Positions 1 through 9,353 of a stretch of 64,000 nt of DNA are shown here, piece by piece. Source of the stretch: Gracilimonas sp. (lineage in GTDB: Bacteria; Bacteroidota; Rhodothermia; Balneolales; Balneolaceae); assembly GCF_014762685.1 (NCBI RefSeq), contig NZ_JABURM010000006.1, positions 856,384-920,383 on the forward strand. Reading direction: 5' to 3'. The notes under the pieces were generated by a model that saw only the letters and a list, made by a program, of their open reading frames with translations, was not told where the DNA came from and did not search any database. Position 1 is the stretch's first letter, and each line of letters begins with the position of its first letter. The translations under genes were made by a program, and so were the position numbers.

Positions 1-626
1 GAGATATTCCAAAGCTGCTCGTTTTCCAAATCCACCTCGTAATTGGGGTTTTCCATGTAAGAATATCGATCAGCAATTTCGGCTCTGCCTGCCGACTTTC
101 GCCCGTTTCCAAAATAGGTGGCGTCTTCAGTGTATGAAACTTCGATATGCGCCTCTGGATTGTGTTGATTGGCTAAGGTCACCCATTTCTCCCTTTCTGT
201 GTCCAGGGCATTAATCCGTTTTTCATCCACCTGACTTGAAGGTGATTTTTGGGTCAGGAGTATATCAATTTCCTTTTTCCAGTTTCCACCTACATTGCGC
301 CATCCGGTAAGCAAAACCAACTGATTTTTATCCGTGATCAGATTTCCTGCAGAAAGGTACCGATCATCAGCATGGCGAAATACTCGCCGGTGTTTATAGC
401 TTTTAATTCCCGGGTTTCTCTGAGATTTAACCAATCGAATAAAACTTCCTGAGTCGGAGGAATCAATTTCAGCATAGGTGAAACTACGGCCTTCCCAATA
501 AAAATCGGAGGAGGACTCGCCTGACTGTAATGTTTGTACCCATTGCTTTTGCAAAGTTTCAAAATCAGGTTGTGCAAAGGCGGATAAAGGGAGTAACAGT
601 AAAGTCAGGGTGTATAGTGTTTTCAT
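1..626 (-). CDS. Secreted SnoaL-like protein, 3' end cut off by window edge
   Basis: The minus-strand frame opens at ATG 624-626 and stays open to base 1 (208 codons), so the C-terminus lies outside the window. The N-terminus MKTLYTLTLLLLPLSAFAQ is a clear signal peptide with an AFA-Q cleavage site. The mature part reads like a SnoaL/DUF4440 (NTF2-like) protein: QKQWVQTLQSGESSSDFYWEGRSF early, then ILLTGW-type strands (LVLLTGWRNVGGNWKKEIDIL), and a second segment around residue 160 with HIEVSYTEDATYFGNGRKS. Those fold comparisons are by eye. It lies 12 bp downstream of mnmE on the same strand, so the two are probably co-transcribed. A shorter open frame at 338-577 on the same strand is a shadow in another register. 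Function unknown. Confidence 0.72.
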   Translation of the reverse strand, partial: MKTLYTLTLLLLPLSAFAQPDFETLQKQWVQTLQSGESSSDFYWEGRSFTYAEIDSSDSGSFIRLVKSQRNPGIKSYKHRRVFRHADDRYLSAGNLITDKNQLVLLTGWRNVGGNWKKEIDILLTQKSPSSQVDEKRINALDTEREKWVTLANQHNPEAHIEVSYTEDATYFGNGRKSAGRAEIADRYSYMENPNYEVDLENEQLWNI

Positions 627-638
627 GGCATGAAGGGT

Positions 639-2012
639 TTACTTACCGATACAAAACCGCGAGAAAATCGAGTCTAGTACATCTTCATTGGTAATCTCGC
701 CGGTAATGGTTCCAAGTTCTTTTAAAGCAGCCCGAAGGTCAATAGAAAGAAAGTCGCCGGTCATACCCTGAGCCAATGCGTTGAGTGCCGATTGTACATG
801 TTCTTTGGTTTTTTGGAGGGCATCGCGATGACGGGTGGAGGTGACGAGCAGGCTGGATGCATCATAGTGTTTATTTTCCAGCGCGCGGTCTTTGAGCAAC
901 TGTTTCAGCTCTTTGATTTTTTCACCTTCGAGGGCGGAAATTTTGAGATCAAATTCTGTACGCCATTCTGTATCAGACTCGATATCAGCTTTGGTGCCAA
1001 TCAAGATAAAAGGAGTATCTTTGGCCCGCGACTGAAATTCCCCGATCTCCCTGCGTTCTTCTTCACTGAACGGATGCGACAAATCTTTTAGATAAACTAC
1101 CAGGTCGGCTTGTTCAAAGGCTTTTTGGGAACGTTTCACCCCTTCGGCCTCGATTACATCTTCCGTTTCCCGGAGTCCGGCCGTGTCGATGAGTTTAAAG
1201 AGTAATCCGTCATAACTCCAGTCCGCATCAATGGTATCGCGGGTGGTTCCGGCAATTTCGGTGACAATGGCGCGGTCGCTTCCCACCAATGTATTCAGTA
1301 AGGTGGATTTACCTGCATTGGGACGTCCAATTAAAACGGTCTTTACTCCGTCTTTAACCAAACGGCCGGTTTCATAGGTTTCCAGTAAGCCGGTAATTTC
1401 GGAATCCAGATCCTCCAGTAACTTTTGCAGCTGTTCTTTGTTGGCGAATTCAACGTCTTCTTCAATGAAATCCAGCTCCAGCTCAACCATGGCCGTGGCA
1501 TCAATGATCTGTTGCCGGAATTTCTTAATGTGTTCTCCCAGCCGGCCTTCCAGCTGCTGATGGGCGGCATCGACTGCTTTGGAGCTTTTGGCGTGAATGA
1601 GATCGGCCACCGCTTCGGCCTGATCCAAATCCAGTTTTCCATTTAAAAATGCCCGCTGCGTAAATTCTCCGGGCTCAGCTGATTTCACTCCAAGCGCCAA
1701 AATAGTTTCCAGTACCGATTGCGTAACCAAAACCCCGCCGTGACATGAAATTTCCACCGTCTCTTCTCCAGTATAAGATCTGGGGGAATGAAAAAGCGTA
1801 ACCAAGACTTCATCCACCGGAAAGCCCTGCTTATTCATGATCTTTCCAAAGTGTACCGTATGGGAATCCTGAGTGGTGAGGTCCTTGCCTTTGAACGCTT
1901 CATTTACTTTTGCGATAGCATTATCCCCTGAAACACGGATGACGGCAATACCGCCCTCCCCAACAGGAGTGGCAATGGCGGCGATGGGTGGTTTTTGTGT
2001 GATTTCTGTCAT
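639..2012 (-). CDS. mnmE: tRNA uridine-5-carboxymethylaminomethyl(34) synthesis GTPase MnmE
   Basis: MnmE (TrmE) works with MnmG to make the cmnm5 modification of the wobble uridine in certain tRNAs. The 457 residues match the usual length. The N-terminal tetrahydrofolate-binding domain covers about residues 1-120 (DTIAAIATP-type start IAAIATPVGEGGIAVIRVSG). The helical domain follows, with the GTPase domain inserted: P-loop GRPNAGKST at 229-237, GTTRDT switch near 255, DTAGLRET near 276, and GTKAD near 342. The protein ends in FCIGK, which contains the family's catalytic cysteine. The start at 2012 gives the standard N-terminus. The gene 12 bp downstream (1-626) is on the same strand; the neighbour upstream diverges at 2133. 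Confidence 0.97.
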   Translation of the reverse strand: MTEITQKPPIAAIATPVGEGGIAVIRVSGDNAIAKVNEAFKGKDLTTQDSHTVHFGKIMNKQGFPVDEVLVTLFHSPRSYTGEETVEISCHGGVLVTQSVLETILALGVKSAEPGEFTQRAFLNGKLDLDQAEAVADLIHAKSSKAVDAAHQQLEGRLGEHIKKFRQQIIDATAMVELELDFIEEDVEFANKEQLQKLLEDLDSEITGLLETYETGRLVKDGVKTVLIGRPNAGKSTLLNTLVGSDRAIVTEIAGTTRDTIDADWSYDGLLFKLIDTAGLRETEDVIEAEGVKRSQKAFEQADLVVYLKDLSHPFSEEERREIGEFQSRAKDTPFILIGTKADIESDTEWRTEFDLKISALEGEKIKELKQLLKDRALENKHYDASSLLVTSTRHRDALQKTKEHVQSALNALAQGMTGDFLSIDLRAALKELGTITGEITNEDVLDSIFSRFCIGK

Positions 2013-2132
2013 GGCCCAAAGATAGTCAGGATGTAATTAAAAGACGAAGTGACTCATTTTTTAAAATCAAAATTCAAATTATGCTATCCATTATGTAGAT
2101 TCAGCTCAACTAACCACAATAAATACAACCCT

Positions 2133-2870
2133 ATGAAAAAGATATTATATCTGATATTATGTTCCTTTTTTGTCGCTACTGCAATTCAGGCTCAAAGCTT
2201 TTCACCGGACCGCCCGGGAATTGGGAATGGTTCGTTTATAACGCCGGAAGGTATGCTTGGTCTGGAAGCCGGTTTTCAATTCAGCAATTCAGATTTTAAC
2301 GAACAGTATGATGCCGGGCAATTGGTGCTTAGATACGGTATAAATGAGAAGCTTGAGTTAAGAGCTTTGATGGGTTCCTACACTTCGGTTGATCAAGAAT
2401 TAATCGGAGGAAGCCGATCCTATTCGGGTTTTCAGGACATGGGTGTTGGAGTTAAATACAATCTGCTTTCCGGTCCTGACAAACCAAGTATTTCAGCTTT
2501 GGCAGAATTGAGTCTGCCGGTTGGTTCCGATGAATTCACAAGTGATGAATTTGTGCCGTCGTTAGGTTTGCTTGCCGATCACGCTTTAAATGAAAACATG
2601 AGCATTTCTTCAAATCTTGGATACAGTTTTAGTGTCGGTAATGTTGATGACAGCTGGTTGTTTACCCTTACTCCGGGTTTTGCGATATCTGATAATACGG
2701 CCGGATACCTGGGGTATGCAGGAATGTATTACGGTGGCTTTGAACAGCACTGGGTAGAAGGCGGACTTACGTTCGGCTTGAACAGCGGTGCTCAGCTTGA
2801 TGTCAATTTTGGTTACGATACAGAAAACGAGATCACTTTTCTGGGAGCAGGATTTGCCAAAGGATTTTGA
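2133..2870 (+). CDS. Outer-membrane beta-barrel-like protein, Phenol_MetA_deg-type
   Basis: The frame is open from 2049, but the start is placed at ATG 2133 because it begins the signal peptide MKKILYLILCSFFVATAIQAQ; the 28 residues before it do not look like protein. The mature 225 residues begin SFSPDRPGIGNGSFITPEG and then alternate polar and hydrophobic residues in beta-strand pairs (LEAGFQFSNSDF, QLVLRYGINEKLELRALMGSY, DMGVGVKYNLL, LDVNFGYDTEN). This resembles the transporter/MetA-pathway outer-membrane family (PF13557). The RPG-x-GNGS-x-ITPEG opening is typical of Bacteroidota members. It probably sits in the outer membrane; the substrate is unknown. It ends 52 bp before glpK, so co-transcription is possible. 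Confidence 0.7.
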   Translation: MKKILYLILCSFFVATAIQAQSFSPDRPGIGNGSFITPEGMLGLEAGFQFSNSDFNEQYDAGQLVLRYGINEKLELRALMGSYTSVDQELIGGSRSYSGFQDMGVGVKYNLLSGPDKPSISALAELSLPVGSDEFTSDEFVPSLGLLADHALNENMSISSNLGYSFSVGNVDDSWLFTLTPGFAISDNTAGYLGYAGMYYGGFEQHWVEGGLTFGLNSGAQLDVNFGYDTENEITFLGAGFAKGF

Positions 2871-2921
2871 TCTGCTAAAGAAGTTGAATCCACTTAAATA
2901 TAACCTCGTCAATCAGCCGGT

Positions 2922-4424
2922 ATGGAAAAATACATTTTAGCCTTAGATCAGGGAACTACCAGTTCCCGTGCCATCATATTTAACAGGAAAGGAGAAATAA
3001 AATCGGTAGCTCAAAAGGAATTCAGGCAAATATTTCCAAAATCGGGATGGGTTGAACATGATCCTGACGAGATATGGTTCACTCAGGCCGGGGTGGCAGC
3101 GGAAGCTATCGAAAAAATGGGGTTAAATGCGACGAACATTGAAGCCATCGGCATTACCAATCAGCGGGAAACCACCATTGTCTGGAATCGGGAAACCGGT
3201 GAGCCTGTTTACAATGCGATTGTCTGGCAGGATCGCAGAACGGCTGAATTTTGCAACCAAATAAAAGCTGCCGGCCATACGGATATGATTCAGGATAAAA
3301 CCGGGCTGATCATCGATGCTTACTTTTCAGGCTCCAAGATCAAATGGATTCTGGATCATGTGGAAGGAGCTCGCGAAAAAGCGAAAGCCGGAAAGCTGGC
3401 CTTTGGAACGATTGACAGCTGGCTGGTTTGGAAACTCACGGAAGGAAATATTCACATTACCGATGCAACCAATGCTAGCCGAACTATGCTGTATAATATC
3501 AAAACACAGGAATGGGATGATGAGCTGCTTGAGTTGTTTGACGTTCCCAAAAACATGTTGCCCGAAGTGAGGCAATCGAGTGAGGTATATGGGGAGACTT
3601 CCGCAGCCATTTCTGATTCAAAAATACCAATCGCCGGAATTGCTGGGGACCAGCAGGCAGCCTTGTTTGGGCAAATGTGCATCCACAAAGCGATGGTTAA
3701 AAATACCTATGGAACCGGCTGCTTTATGCTGATGAATATCGGAGATGAGTTTATTAAGTCCGAAAATAACCTCCTCACTACTATTGCATGGAAAATTAAC
3801 GGAAAGATTCAGTATGCCTTTGAAGGTAGTGTGTTTATAGCCGGCGCGGTAGTACAGTGGCTGCGTGATGGCCTTGAGCTGATTGATTCTTCGTCGGAAG
3901 TAGAGTCGCTTGCAACAAAAGTGGATGACACCGACGGAGTTTATTTTGTGCCCGCATTCGCCGGATTGGGAGCCCCATACTGGAATCAGGATGCCCGCGG
4001 AATCATTGTCGGGCTGTCTAGGGGAACCAATAAATCACATATTGCCCGGGCCGCCCTGGAGTCTATGGCGTTCCAAACCATGGATGTCTTGAAAGCGATG
4101 GAGGCGGATGCCGGAATGGAAATTAAGGAACTCAGGGTAGACGGAGGGGCAACGGCCAATGATTTTTTGATGCAGTTCCAGTCTGATTTACTTCAAAGTA
4201 AAGTGATTCGTCCCAAAACGGTGGAAACGACGGCTTTAGGTGCCGCCTATCTGGCCGGTTTGGCAACAGGGTACTGGGAATCGACGGAAGAAATACAAAA
4301 GCTTTGGAGCATGGAGAAAGAATTTACCCCTCAGCGAAATGCTGAAGAAGTTAGTAAGATGATGAGCGAATGGAAACAAGCCGTTAAAACAGCTCAATAC
4401 TGGACAGAAATTAAGCCTGCTTAA
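2922..4424 (+). CDS. glpK: Glycerol kinase
   Basis: Phosphorylates glycerol with ATP to sn-glycerol 3-phosphate in the cytoplasm. The 500-residue length is exactly that of the family. FGGY-family signatures are visible: the N-terminal phosphate-binding loop [10 protein letters not shown] (7-16), the substrate segment [11 protein letters not shown] (near 80-90), [26 protein letters not shown], the ATP-binding [11 protein letters not shown], and the C-terminal [19 protein letters not shown] and [13 protein letters not shown]. No glpF facilitator, glpD dehydrogenase or glp repressor lies next to it, so glycerol uptake and oxidation must be encoded elsewhere. Confidence 0.97.
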   Translation: MEKYILALDQGTTSSRAIIFNRKGEIKSVAQKEFRQIFPKSGWVEHDPDEIWFTQAGVAAEAIEKMGLNATNIEAIGITNQRETTIVWNRETGEPVYNAIVWQDRRTAEFCNQIKAAGHTDMIQDKTGLIIDAYFSGSKIKWILDHVEGAREKAKAGKLAFGTIDSWLVWKLTEGNIHITDATNASRTMLYNIKTQEWDDELLELFDVPKNMLPEVRQSSEVYGETSAAISDSKIPIAGIAGDQQAALFGQMCIHKAMVKNTYGTGCFMLMNIGDEFIKSENNLLTTIAWKINGKIQYAFEGSVFIAGAVVQWLRDGLELIDSSSEVESLATKVDDTDGVYFVPAFAGLGAPYWNQDARGIIVGLSRGTNKSHIARAALESMAFQTMDVLKAMEADAGMEIKELRVDGGATANDFLMQFQSDLLQSKVIRPKTVETTALGAAYLAGLATGYWESTEEIQKLWSMEKEFTPQRNAEEVSKMMSEWKQAVKTAQYWTEIKPA

Positions 4425-4503
4425 TTATCGTCAGGAAGCTCAATTAATTGGACATTATCATGTAATTCTCAATTTCATTTAGCCCCGATCATTATGTATG
4501 TTC

Positions 4504-4518
4504 GGATAACATTTATCC
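4504..4518. promoter_or_regulatory. Short inverted repeat upstream of the M20 gene
   Basis: GGATAA-CAT-TTATCC is a perfect 6-bp dyad with a 3-nt spacer, 17 bp before the ATG of the amidohydrolase gene. It could be an operator or a 5'-UTR hairpin. In this AT-rich gap it could also be chance. Confidence 0.25.
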
Positions 4519-4535
4519 TAATTAATTAACTGATT

Positions 4536-5975
4536 ATGAGAATAATTACCGTCCTGGGGTTCCTTTTGCTGGCAGTTCCGGTTACTGCACAAGAGGCTAT
4601 CGAAAACCCCAACAAAAAAGCCGTTGTAGCCTCCGTTGAGAATCAATCAAATTCCCTGATTGAACTGAGTGATGAAATCTGGTCACATGCTGAAATTGCT
4701 TTTAAAGAAGATCATTCTTCAGAAGCGTTGGCATCGTATGCTGAAAGCCGTGGATTTCGCGTAACCCGGGGGGTAGGTGAAATACCGACTGCGTTCGTAG
4801 CGGAATACGGAAGCGGAGAACCTGTGATTGGTATTCTGGGTGAATTTGATGCGCTTCCCGGGTTATCTCAGAAGGCGGTTCCGTATAAAAGTCCCCTTGT
4901 TGAAGGTGCCGGTGGACATGGTTGCGGTCATAATTTATTTGGAGTGGCATCGCTTGGTGCTGCCGTGAGTATAAAAGAGCTAATCGAAAAAGGAGAGTTT
5001 GAAGGGACGATCCGATTTTATGGAACTCCCGCCGAAGAGAAGTTTTTTGGAAAACTTTGGATGATTCGTGCAGGATTGTTTGATGATGTGGATGTAGTGA
5101 TGGATTGGCATCCCGGTGCGGAAACAAAAGCCAATGTGCAAAGCAGCTTGGCCCTGGTTGATTTCCTGGTAGAGTTTGAAGGTCAGGCAGCCCATGCTTC
5201 TTCTGATCCCTGGAATGGACGAAGCGCTTCGGATGCCCTGGAACTTTATACCGACGGTATTAACATGTATCGGGAGCATATAAAACCCACGGTTCGCATT
5301 CACTATCATATACAAGATGCAGGAAAAGTGGTGAATGTAGTTCCTGATTATGCCAAAATATGGACCCGGGTGCGGGATACTCGACGGGAAGGCATGGAGA
5401 AAGTATGGAAGCAAGTAGAACGGATAGCTGAAGGCGCTTCCATAATGGCTAATGTGGACTATAAGATCACATTGATTTCGGGGATACATGAGATATTGGT
5501 GAACCGAACAGGCGGTGCGGCTTTACAGAAAAACCTGGAAGCATTGGGAACCATTACCTATACCGAGGAAGAAGAAAATTTTGCCCGGAAAATTCAGGAA
5601 GCAACGAACAGTGAAGTGGTAGGGTTGGATATGGAGATTAATCCGCTGGAGGAAACAGAAGAACATCCCTCCGGCGGATCTACAGATGTGGGGGATGTCA
5701 GTTTTGTGGCTCCAACCATTCGCTTGAGTGCAACGGTTGCTCCTAAGGGAACTCCGTGGCATTCCTGGGCTGTAGTAGCCACAAGCGGGATGTCTATCGG
5801 CCATAAAGGAATGCAATATGCAGCCAAAGCCTTAGCCATGACCATGGTTGATTTATTCGAGCAACCTGAATTGGTTGAAGAAGTAAAAGCTGAATTCAGG
5901 GAGCGCAAAGGCGATTATGTATATGAAGGGATGGTACCGCCCGGCCCGCCACCACTGGATTTTGATCAGGACTAA
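4536..5975 (+). CDS. Exported M20-family amidohydrolase (AbgB-like)
   Basis: A predicted zinc-dependent hydrolase of the M20/ArgE/AbgB family, 479 residues. MRIITVLGFLLLAVPVTAQ is a signal peptide, so it probably acts in the periplasm or outside the cell. Metal-site motifs are visible: GILGEFDALPG (residues about 99-109), GHGCGHNLFG (about 127-136) with the Cys-x-His pair typical of the AbgB/aminoacylase branch, and PAEEKFFGK with its Glu pair. AWFHP-like VMDWHPGAE, the lid-domain start EFEGQAAHASSDPWNGRSA and the C-terminal TDVGDVSF are also seen. AbgB relatives cleave amide bonds such as p-aminobenzoyl-glutamate; the true substrate here is unknown. It is followed by a terminator shared with the convergent POT transporter gene. 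Confidence 0.88.
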   Translation: MRIITVLGFLLLAVPVTAQEAIENPNKKAVVASVENQSNSLIELSDEIWSHAEIAFKEDHSSEALASYAESRGFRVTRGVGEIPTAFVAEYGSGEPVIGILGEFDALPGLSQKAVPYKSPLVEGAGGHGCGHNLFGVASLGAAVSIKELIEKGEFEGTIRFYGTPAEEKFFGKLWMIRAGLFDDVDVVMDWHPGAETKANVQSSLALVDFLVEFEGQAAHASSDPWNGRSASDALELYTDGINMYREHIKPTVRIHYHIQDAGKVVNVVPDYAKIWTRVRDTRREGMEKVWKQVERIAEGASIMANVDYKITLISGIHEILVNRTGGAALQKNLEALGTITYTEEEENFARKIQEATNSEVVGLDMEINPLEETEEHPSGGSTDVGDVSFVAPTIRLSATVAPKGTPWHSWAVVATSGMSIGHKGMQYAAKALAMTMVDLFEQPELVEEVKAEFRERKGDYVYEGMVPPGPPPLDFDQD

Positions 5976-5988
5976 TTGCCAGATATAA

Positions 5989-6020
5989 AAAAGGCTTCTT
6001 CATTTCTGGAGAAGCCTTTT
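5989..6020. terminator. Bidirectional terminator between M20 gene and POT transporter gene
   Basis: AAAAGGCTTCT (5989-5999) pairs perfectly with AGAAGCCTTTT (6010-6020) across a 10-nt loop. The A-run on one side and T-run on the other let it serve both converging genes. Confidence 0.85.
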
Positions 6021-6043
6021 ATGTTACAGTCTATTGGGTCGTA

Positions 6044-7558
6044 TTAACGCACATTCCCCATCAGTTTACGAATAGGCTTACTCAATAACAGCATTACAAG
6101 TCCGCCGCCTACAGTTGTGATCACAATGATCCAAAACAGATCTGGCAGTAAAGCGGGGTCTGCTGCTATATCTTCCTGATTAAACTGACCGGCAACACGT
6201 CCGGCGATCAGGTTTCCAAAGGCGATAGACATAAACCAAATACCCATCATTTGTCCAACCAGTTTTTTAGGGGCCAGTTTGGTTACAGCACTCAATCCAA
6301 CCGGGCTCAAGCAAAGCTCACCAATAGTGTGAAAGAGGTAGGTCATGATCAGCCATGTTGGTAACACCTGATTGCCATCAACTACATAGTAGGAAGCGAC
6401 CATCATCACTAAAAATCCAATTCCGAGGAAGATTAACCCTAATGCAAATTTAACCGGTGTAGAAGGTTCCAAAGTTCGTTTTGCCAACCATACCCAAAGC
6501 CATCCAAAAACAGGGGCCAGTGTGATAATGAAAAAGGCATTAACAGATTGAAGCCAGCTTGCGGGCATTTCCCACCCAAACATTAACCGGTCGGTATAAC
6601 GCTCGGCAAAAAGGTTCAGTGAAGAACCGGCTTGTTCAAAACCGGACCAAAAAATTGCGGAAAAGATAAAAAGGAGAGCAATAACACCAATTTTCTTTTG
6701 TTGGTCTTTTGTGAGCTCCTCTGCCACAAAAACATAAACGAAATAAGCGATAACTAATCCAAAAATAACGATACCGGAAGCATCAGCAATAGCTACGGGA
6801 TCGATGGTAATCACTCCGCCCATCACCAAGCCAACTAAGATTGTTAAAGCAGCACCAATACCCCAAAGCGCATTTTTAATACGGGAATGGCGGTTAGCCT
6901 GTTTTACAGGATCATCCAGTTGTTCCGGGTGTAAGCCAATATCTCCTAAATAATTTTCTGTGAGTTTATACTGAATGAGCCCAAGTACCATTCCAACTCC
7001 GGCAAGGCCAAATCCATAATGCCAGTTGATACTTTCTCCCAACCAGCCGGTTGCAAGAGGAGCAATAAATGCCCCAATATTGATACCCATATAGAAAATA
7101 GAAAAACCGGCATCGCGACGAGCAGGTTCGTCATCGGAATATAATCCCCCAACGATACTACTGATGTTTGGTTTAAGAAATCCGGTTCCTATCACAATAA
7201 GTACAAGACCCAGGTAAAAGGTTTGGTCGGTAGGAATAGCCATTGAAAAATGCCCGGCTGCAATGATGATACCACCGTACCATATAGCATTACGGAGGCC
7301 CATAAATTTATCAGCCAGCCATCCTCCGGGAAGTGCCAGCAAGTATACAAACATGGTGTAAAGCCCATATATTGCCGTGGCGGTTTTGTCATCTAATCCA
7401 AGTCCGCCGGTGTTGATGGCATCTACCATAAAAAGAACAAGGATGGCACGCATTCCATAGTAACTAAACCTTTCCCACATTTCAGTAAAAAATAATGTGG
7501 CTAAACCCCTTGGGTGCCCCATGAAAGAAGTGCTGGTGTCTTTTGTATCGTTTGCCAT
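6044..7558 (-). CDS. POT-family proton-dependent peptide transporter
   Basis: An inner-membrane di-/tripeptide:H+ symporter of the POT/PTR2 family (DtpT-like), 504 residues with about 14 hydrophobic segments. Family marks include GHPRGLATLFFTEMWERFSYYGMRAIL at the N-terminus, which contains the ExxERFxYYG proton-coupling motif. GFLKPNISS and FSIFYMGINIGAFIAP (PTR2 signatures) follow, and near the C-terminus FHTIGELCLSPVGLS. The frame runs open to 7714, but MANDTKDTS at 7558 is the normal family start; the 52 upstream residues overlap the promoter region. It is divergent from hutH, and two palindromic sites lie between the genes. Peptide import next to histidine breakdown suggests use of peptide-derived amino acids, which is an inference. 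Confidence 0.93.
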   Translation of the reverse strand: MANDTKDTSTSFMGHPRGLATLFFTEMWERFSYYGMRAILVLFMVDAINTGGLGLDDKTATAIYGLYTMFVYLLALPGGWLADKFMGLRNAIWYGGIIIAAGHFSMAIPTDQTFYLGLVLIVIGTGFLKPNISSIVGGLYSDDEPARRDAGFSIFYMGINIGAFIAPLATGWLGESINWHYGFGLAGVGMVLGLIQYKLTENYLGDIGLHPEQLDDPVKQANRHSRIKNALWGIGAALTILVGLVMGGVITIDPVAIADASGIVIFGLVIAYFVYVFVAEELTKDQQKKIGVIALLFIFSAIFWSGFEQAGSSLNLFAERYTDRLMFGWEMPASWLQSVNAFFIITLAPVFGWLWVWLAKRTLEPSTPVKFALGLIFLGIGFLVMMVASYYVVDGNQVLPTWLIMTYLFHTIGELCLSPVGLSAVTKLAPKKLVGQMMGIWFMSIAFGNLIAGRVAGQFNQEDIAADPALLPDLFWIIVITTVGGGLVMLLLSKPIRKLMGNVR

Positions 7559-7702
7559 AAAAATGAAAATTAGGTTAAGGTGAAAATCCGCAAAGTGCCC
7601 GATGATACCTAAACAGCTGATCGGTTGCAAGAAGGGATTGAATTCAAGTGCCGAACTGACGACCTTTGCCTTTGCAATCCATTGCCAAATGATTGCCTTA
7701 GA

Positions 7703-7721
7703 GTAACTTTTCAAAAGTTAA
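7703..7721. promoter_or_regulatory. Palindromic operator-like site 1, POT/hutH intergenic region
   Basis: GTAACTTT-TCA-AAAGTTAA. The inner 17 bases (7704-7720) are a perfect palindrome of 8-bp arms around one base. It has the same consensus (GTAACTTT-N3-AAAGTTAC) as the site 50 bp further on and as the sites near 15.3 kb. Its dyad symmetry suggests binding of a dimeric regulator, not identified here. Confidence 0.6.
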
Positions 7722-7752
7722 TGCTAAGTGAAGTTTCAACTTTTACCCAATA

Positions 7753-7771
7753 GTAACTTTGGAAAAGTTAC
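7753..7771. promoter_or_regulatory. Palindromic operator-like site 2, overlapping a possible hutH -7 element
   Basis: GTAACTTT-GGA-AAAGTTAC has perfect 8-bp arms. It starts 50 bp after site 1 and ends 28 bp before the hutH ATG. TAACTTTG inside it (7754-7761) fits the Bacteroidota -7 consensus TAnnTTTG, so a bound dimer would cover the core promoter. I saw no good -33 element at the expected distance. Confidence 0.6.
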
Positions 7772-7799
7772 ATTGGCAGGTGAATGAAAAAAGGAAAAT

Positions 7800-9287
7800 A
7801 TGAAAAAAATTAAGATCAGCAGTTTGTACCGTGATATCGAAGAGTCAATATCACAACTAAAAAAAGATCCGGCACCGGTTTTAAAGTCAAGAGCAGTGGT
7901 GGATGAGGCGCTCACCAAAAATGAAGCCTTTTACGGAATCAATACGGGTTTTGGCATTTTAGCCAGCAAACGCATTGGTGAAGATCAGCTTAAGCAACTG
8001 CAGCGAAATTTGATTTTATCACACGCCGTGGGAACAGGTGATTTAATCAGTAAAGATATTTCACGGCTCATGCTGCAGCTTAAAATACATGCGCTGGGTT
8101 TGGGTTATTCAGGGATTTCCAAAGAGACTTTTGATCGGCTAATCTATTTTTCAGATCACGATTTGATCCCGGCAGTTCCCGAAAAGGGAAGTGTAGGCGC
8201 CTCGGGTGATTTAGCTCCACTGGCACATATGTCGTTACCGCTTCTTGGGTTTGGCTCATTTTGGAATGAAGAAGGAACCGATATTATTCCGGCTGACCAG
8301 CTCCTCAAAAGACACAATCTGGAACCCATTGACCTTCAGCCCAAAGACGGCCTGTCGCTGATAAACGGCACACAGCTGATGAGTGCGTATGGGGCATTTG
8401 TACTTGAAAAAGCACTTAACTTACAGAAGGTAGCTGATCTTTTAGGAGCAATGAGTCTGGAAGCTTTGCAAGGCAGTATCAAACCATTTGACAGGCGAAT
8501 ACATGAAATCAGACCGCATTCGGGACAGCAAGTGGTAGCCGGGAATGTCCGAAAGTTACTTGAGGAAAGCGAGATCCTGGAATCGCACCGAAATTGCGGT
8601 AAGGTCCAGGACCCGTATTCATTACGGTGCATTCCCCAGGTACATGGCGCCAGCCGGGATGCTATTGCGCATTGTGTTTCTACCGTAGAAACTGAAATTA
8701 ATTCAGTGACGGATAACCCGCTGGTTTTCCCGGATGGAGATATCATAAGCGGGGGTAATTTCCATGGCCAGCCATTGGCATTGGTTTTAGATTATGCGGC
8801 CATAGCATTGGCAGAAATAGCGAGTATTTCAGAACGGCGTACTTATTTAATGCTTGAAGGGCACGACGGGTTGCCTGAATTGCTTATGGAAGAGACCGGG
8901 ATTAATTCCGGGTTTATGATTCCACAGTACACCGCAGCGGCCTTGGTTTCGGAGAATAAAGTATTTTGCCATCCCGCATCAGTTGATTCTATCCCAACCA
9001 GCCTGGGACAGGAAGATCATGTGAGTATGGGAAGTATAGGGGCCTTAAAGCTGCTGAATGTGTTCAAAAATGTGGAGCAGGTGTTGGCTATCGAACTATT
9101 TACGGCTGCACAAGCTTTGGATTTTAGAAAGCCGTTAAAGCCTGGGAAAGGAGTGGATTTAGCGCACAAGTATATAAGGGAACACATCCCTCATGCCCGG
9201 GAAGATCATTATTTCAGGGATGAAATTAACACAGCGGTTACATTGCTTTCGAATGCTGAACTTTTCGAACCTCTTGAACTCAAGTAA
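7800..9287 (+). CDS. hutH: Histidine ammonia-lyase
   Basis: First step of histidine degradation: L-histidine to urocanate plus ammonia, in the cytoplasm. At 495 residues it matches the usual 500-510. The MIO cofactor tripeptide Ala134-Ser135-Gly136 lies in GSVGASGDLAPLAHM. Other family marks are YGINTGFG (45-52) with the catalytic tyrosine, the NGT segment SLINGTQLM, VQDPYSLRC, and the GGNFHGQP loop. An AAGGA sequence 6-7 nt before the ATG supports this start. The remaining pathway genes hutU, hutI and hutG are more than 30 kb away at 40964-44884, an unusual split. The promoter region carries the paired palindromic sites. Confidence 0.96.
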   Translation: MKKIKISSLYRDIEESISQLKKDPAPVLKSRAVVDEALTKNEAFYGINTGFGILASKRIGEDQLKQLQRNLILSHAVGTGDLISKDISRLMLQLKIHALGLGYSGISKETFDRLIYFSDHDLIPAVPEKGSVGASGDLAPLAHMSLPLLGFGSFWNEEGTDIIPADQLLKRHNLEPIDLQPKDGLSLINGTQLMSAYGAFVLEKALNLQKVADLLGAMSLEALQGSIKPFDRRIHEIRPHSGQQVVAGNVRKLLEESEILESHRNCGKVQDPYSLRCIPQVHGASRDAIAHCVSTVETEINSVTDNPLVFPDGDIISGGNFHGQPLALVLDYAAIALAEIASISERRTYLMLEGHDGLPELLMEETGINSGFMIPQYTAAALVSENKVFCHPASVDSIPTSLGQEDHVSMGSIGALKLLNVFKNVEQVLAIELFTAAQALDFRKPLKPGKGVDLAHKYIREHIPHAREDHYFRDEINTAVTLLSNAELFEPLELK

Positions 9288-9353
9288 TTGAAAGTATTTT
9301 CTGAATAAATAAATGACTTTTTTTAGGGTGTACACTTTCGTTTATTCTTTGTT

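Noticed and set aside
338-577. 79-codon minus-strand open frame at the left edge
   Set aside because: It lies inside the SnoaL-like gene (1-626) in another register; only the latter has a signal peptide and a protein-like sequence.
4980-5489. 169-codon minus-strand frame within the M20 gene
   Set aside because: Antisense to a clear hydrolase gene, with no recognisable domain; a chance open frame.
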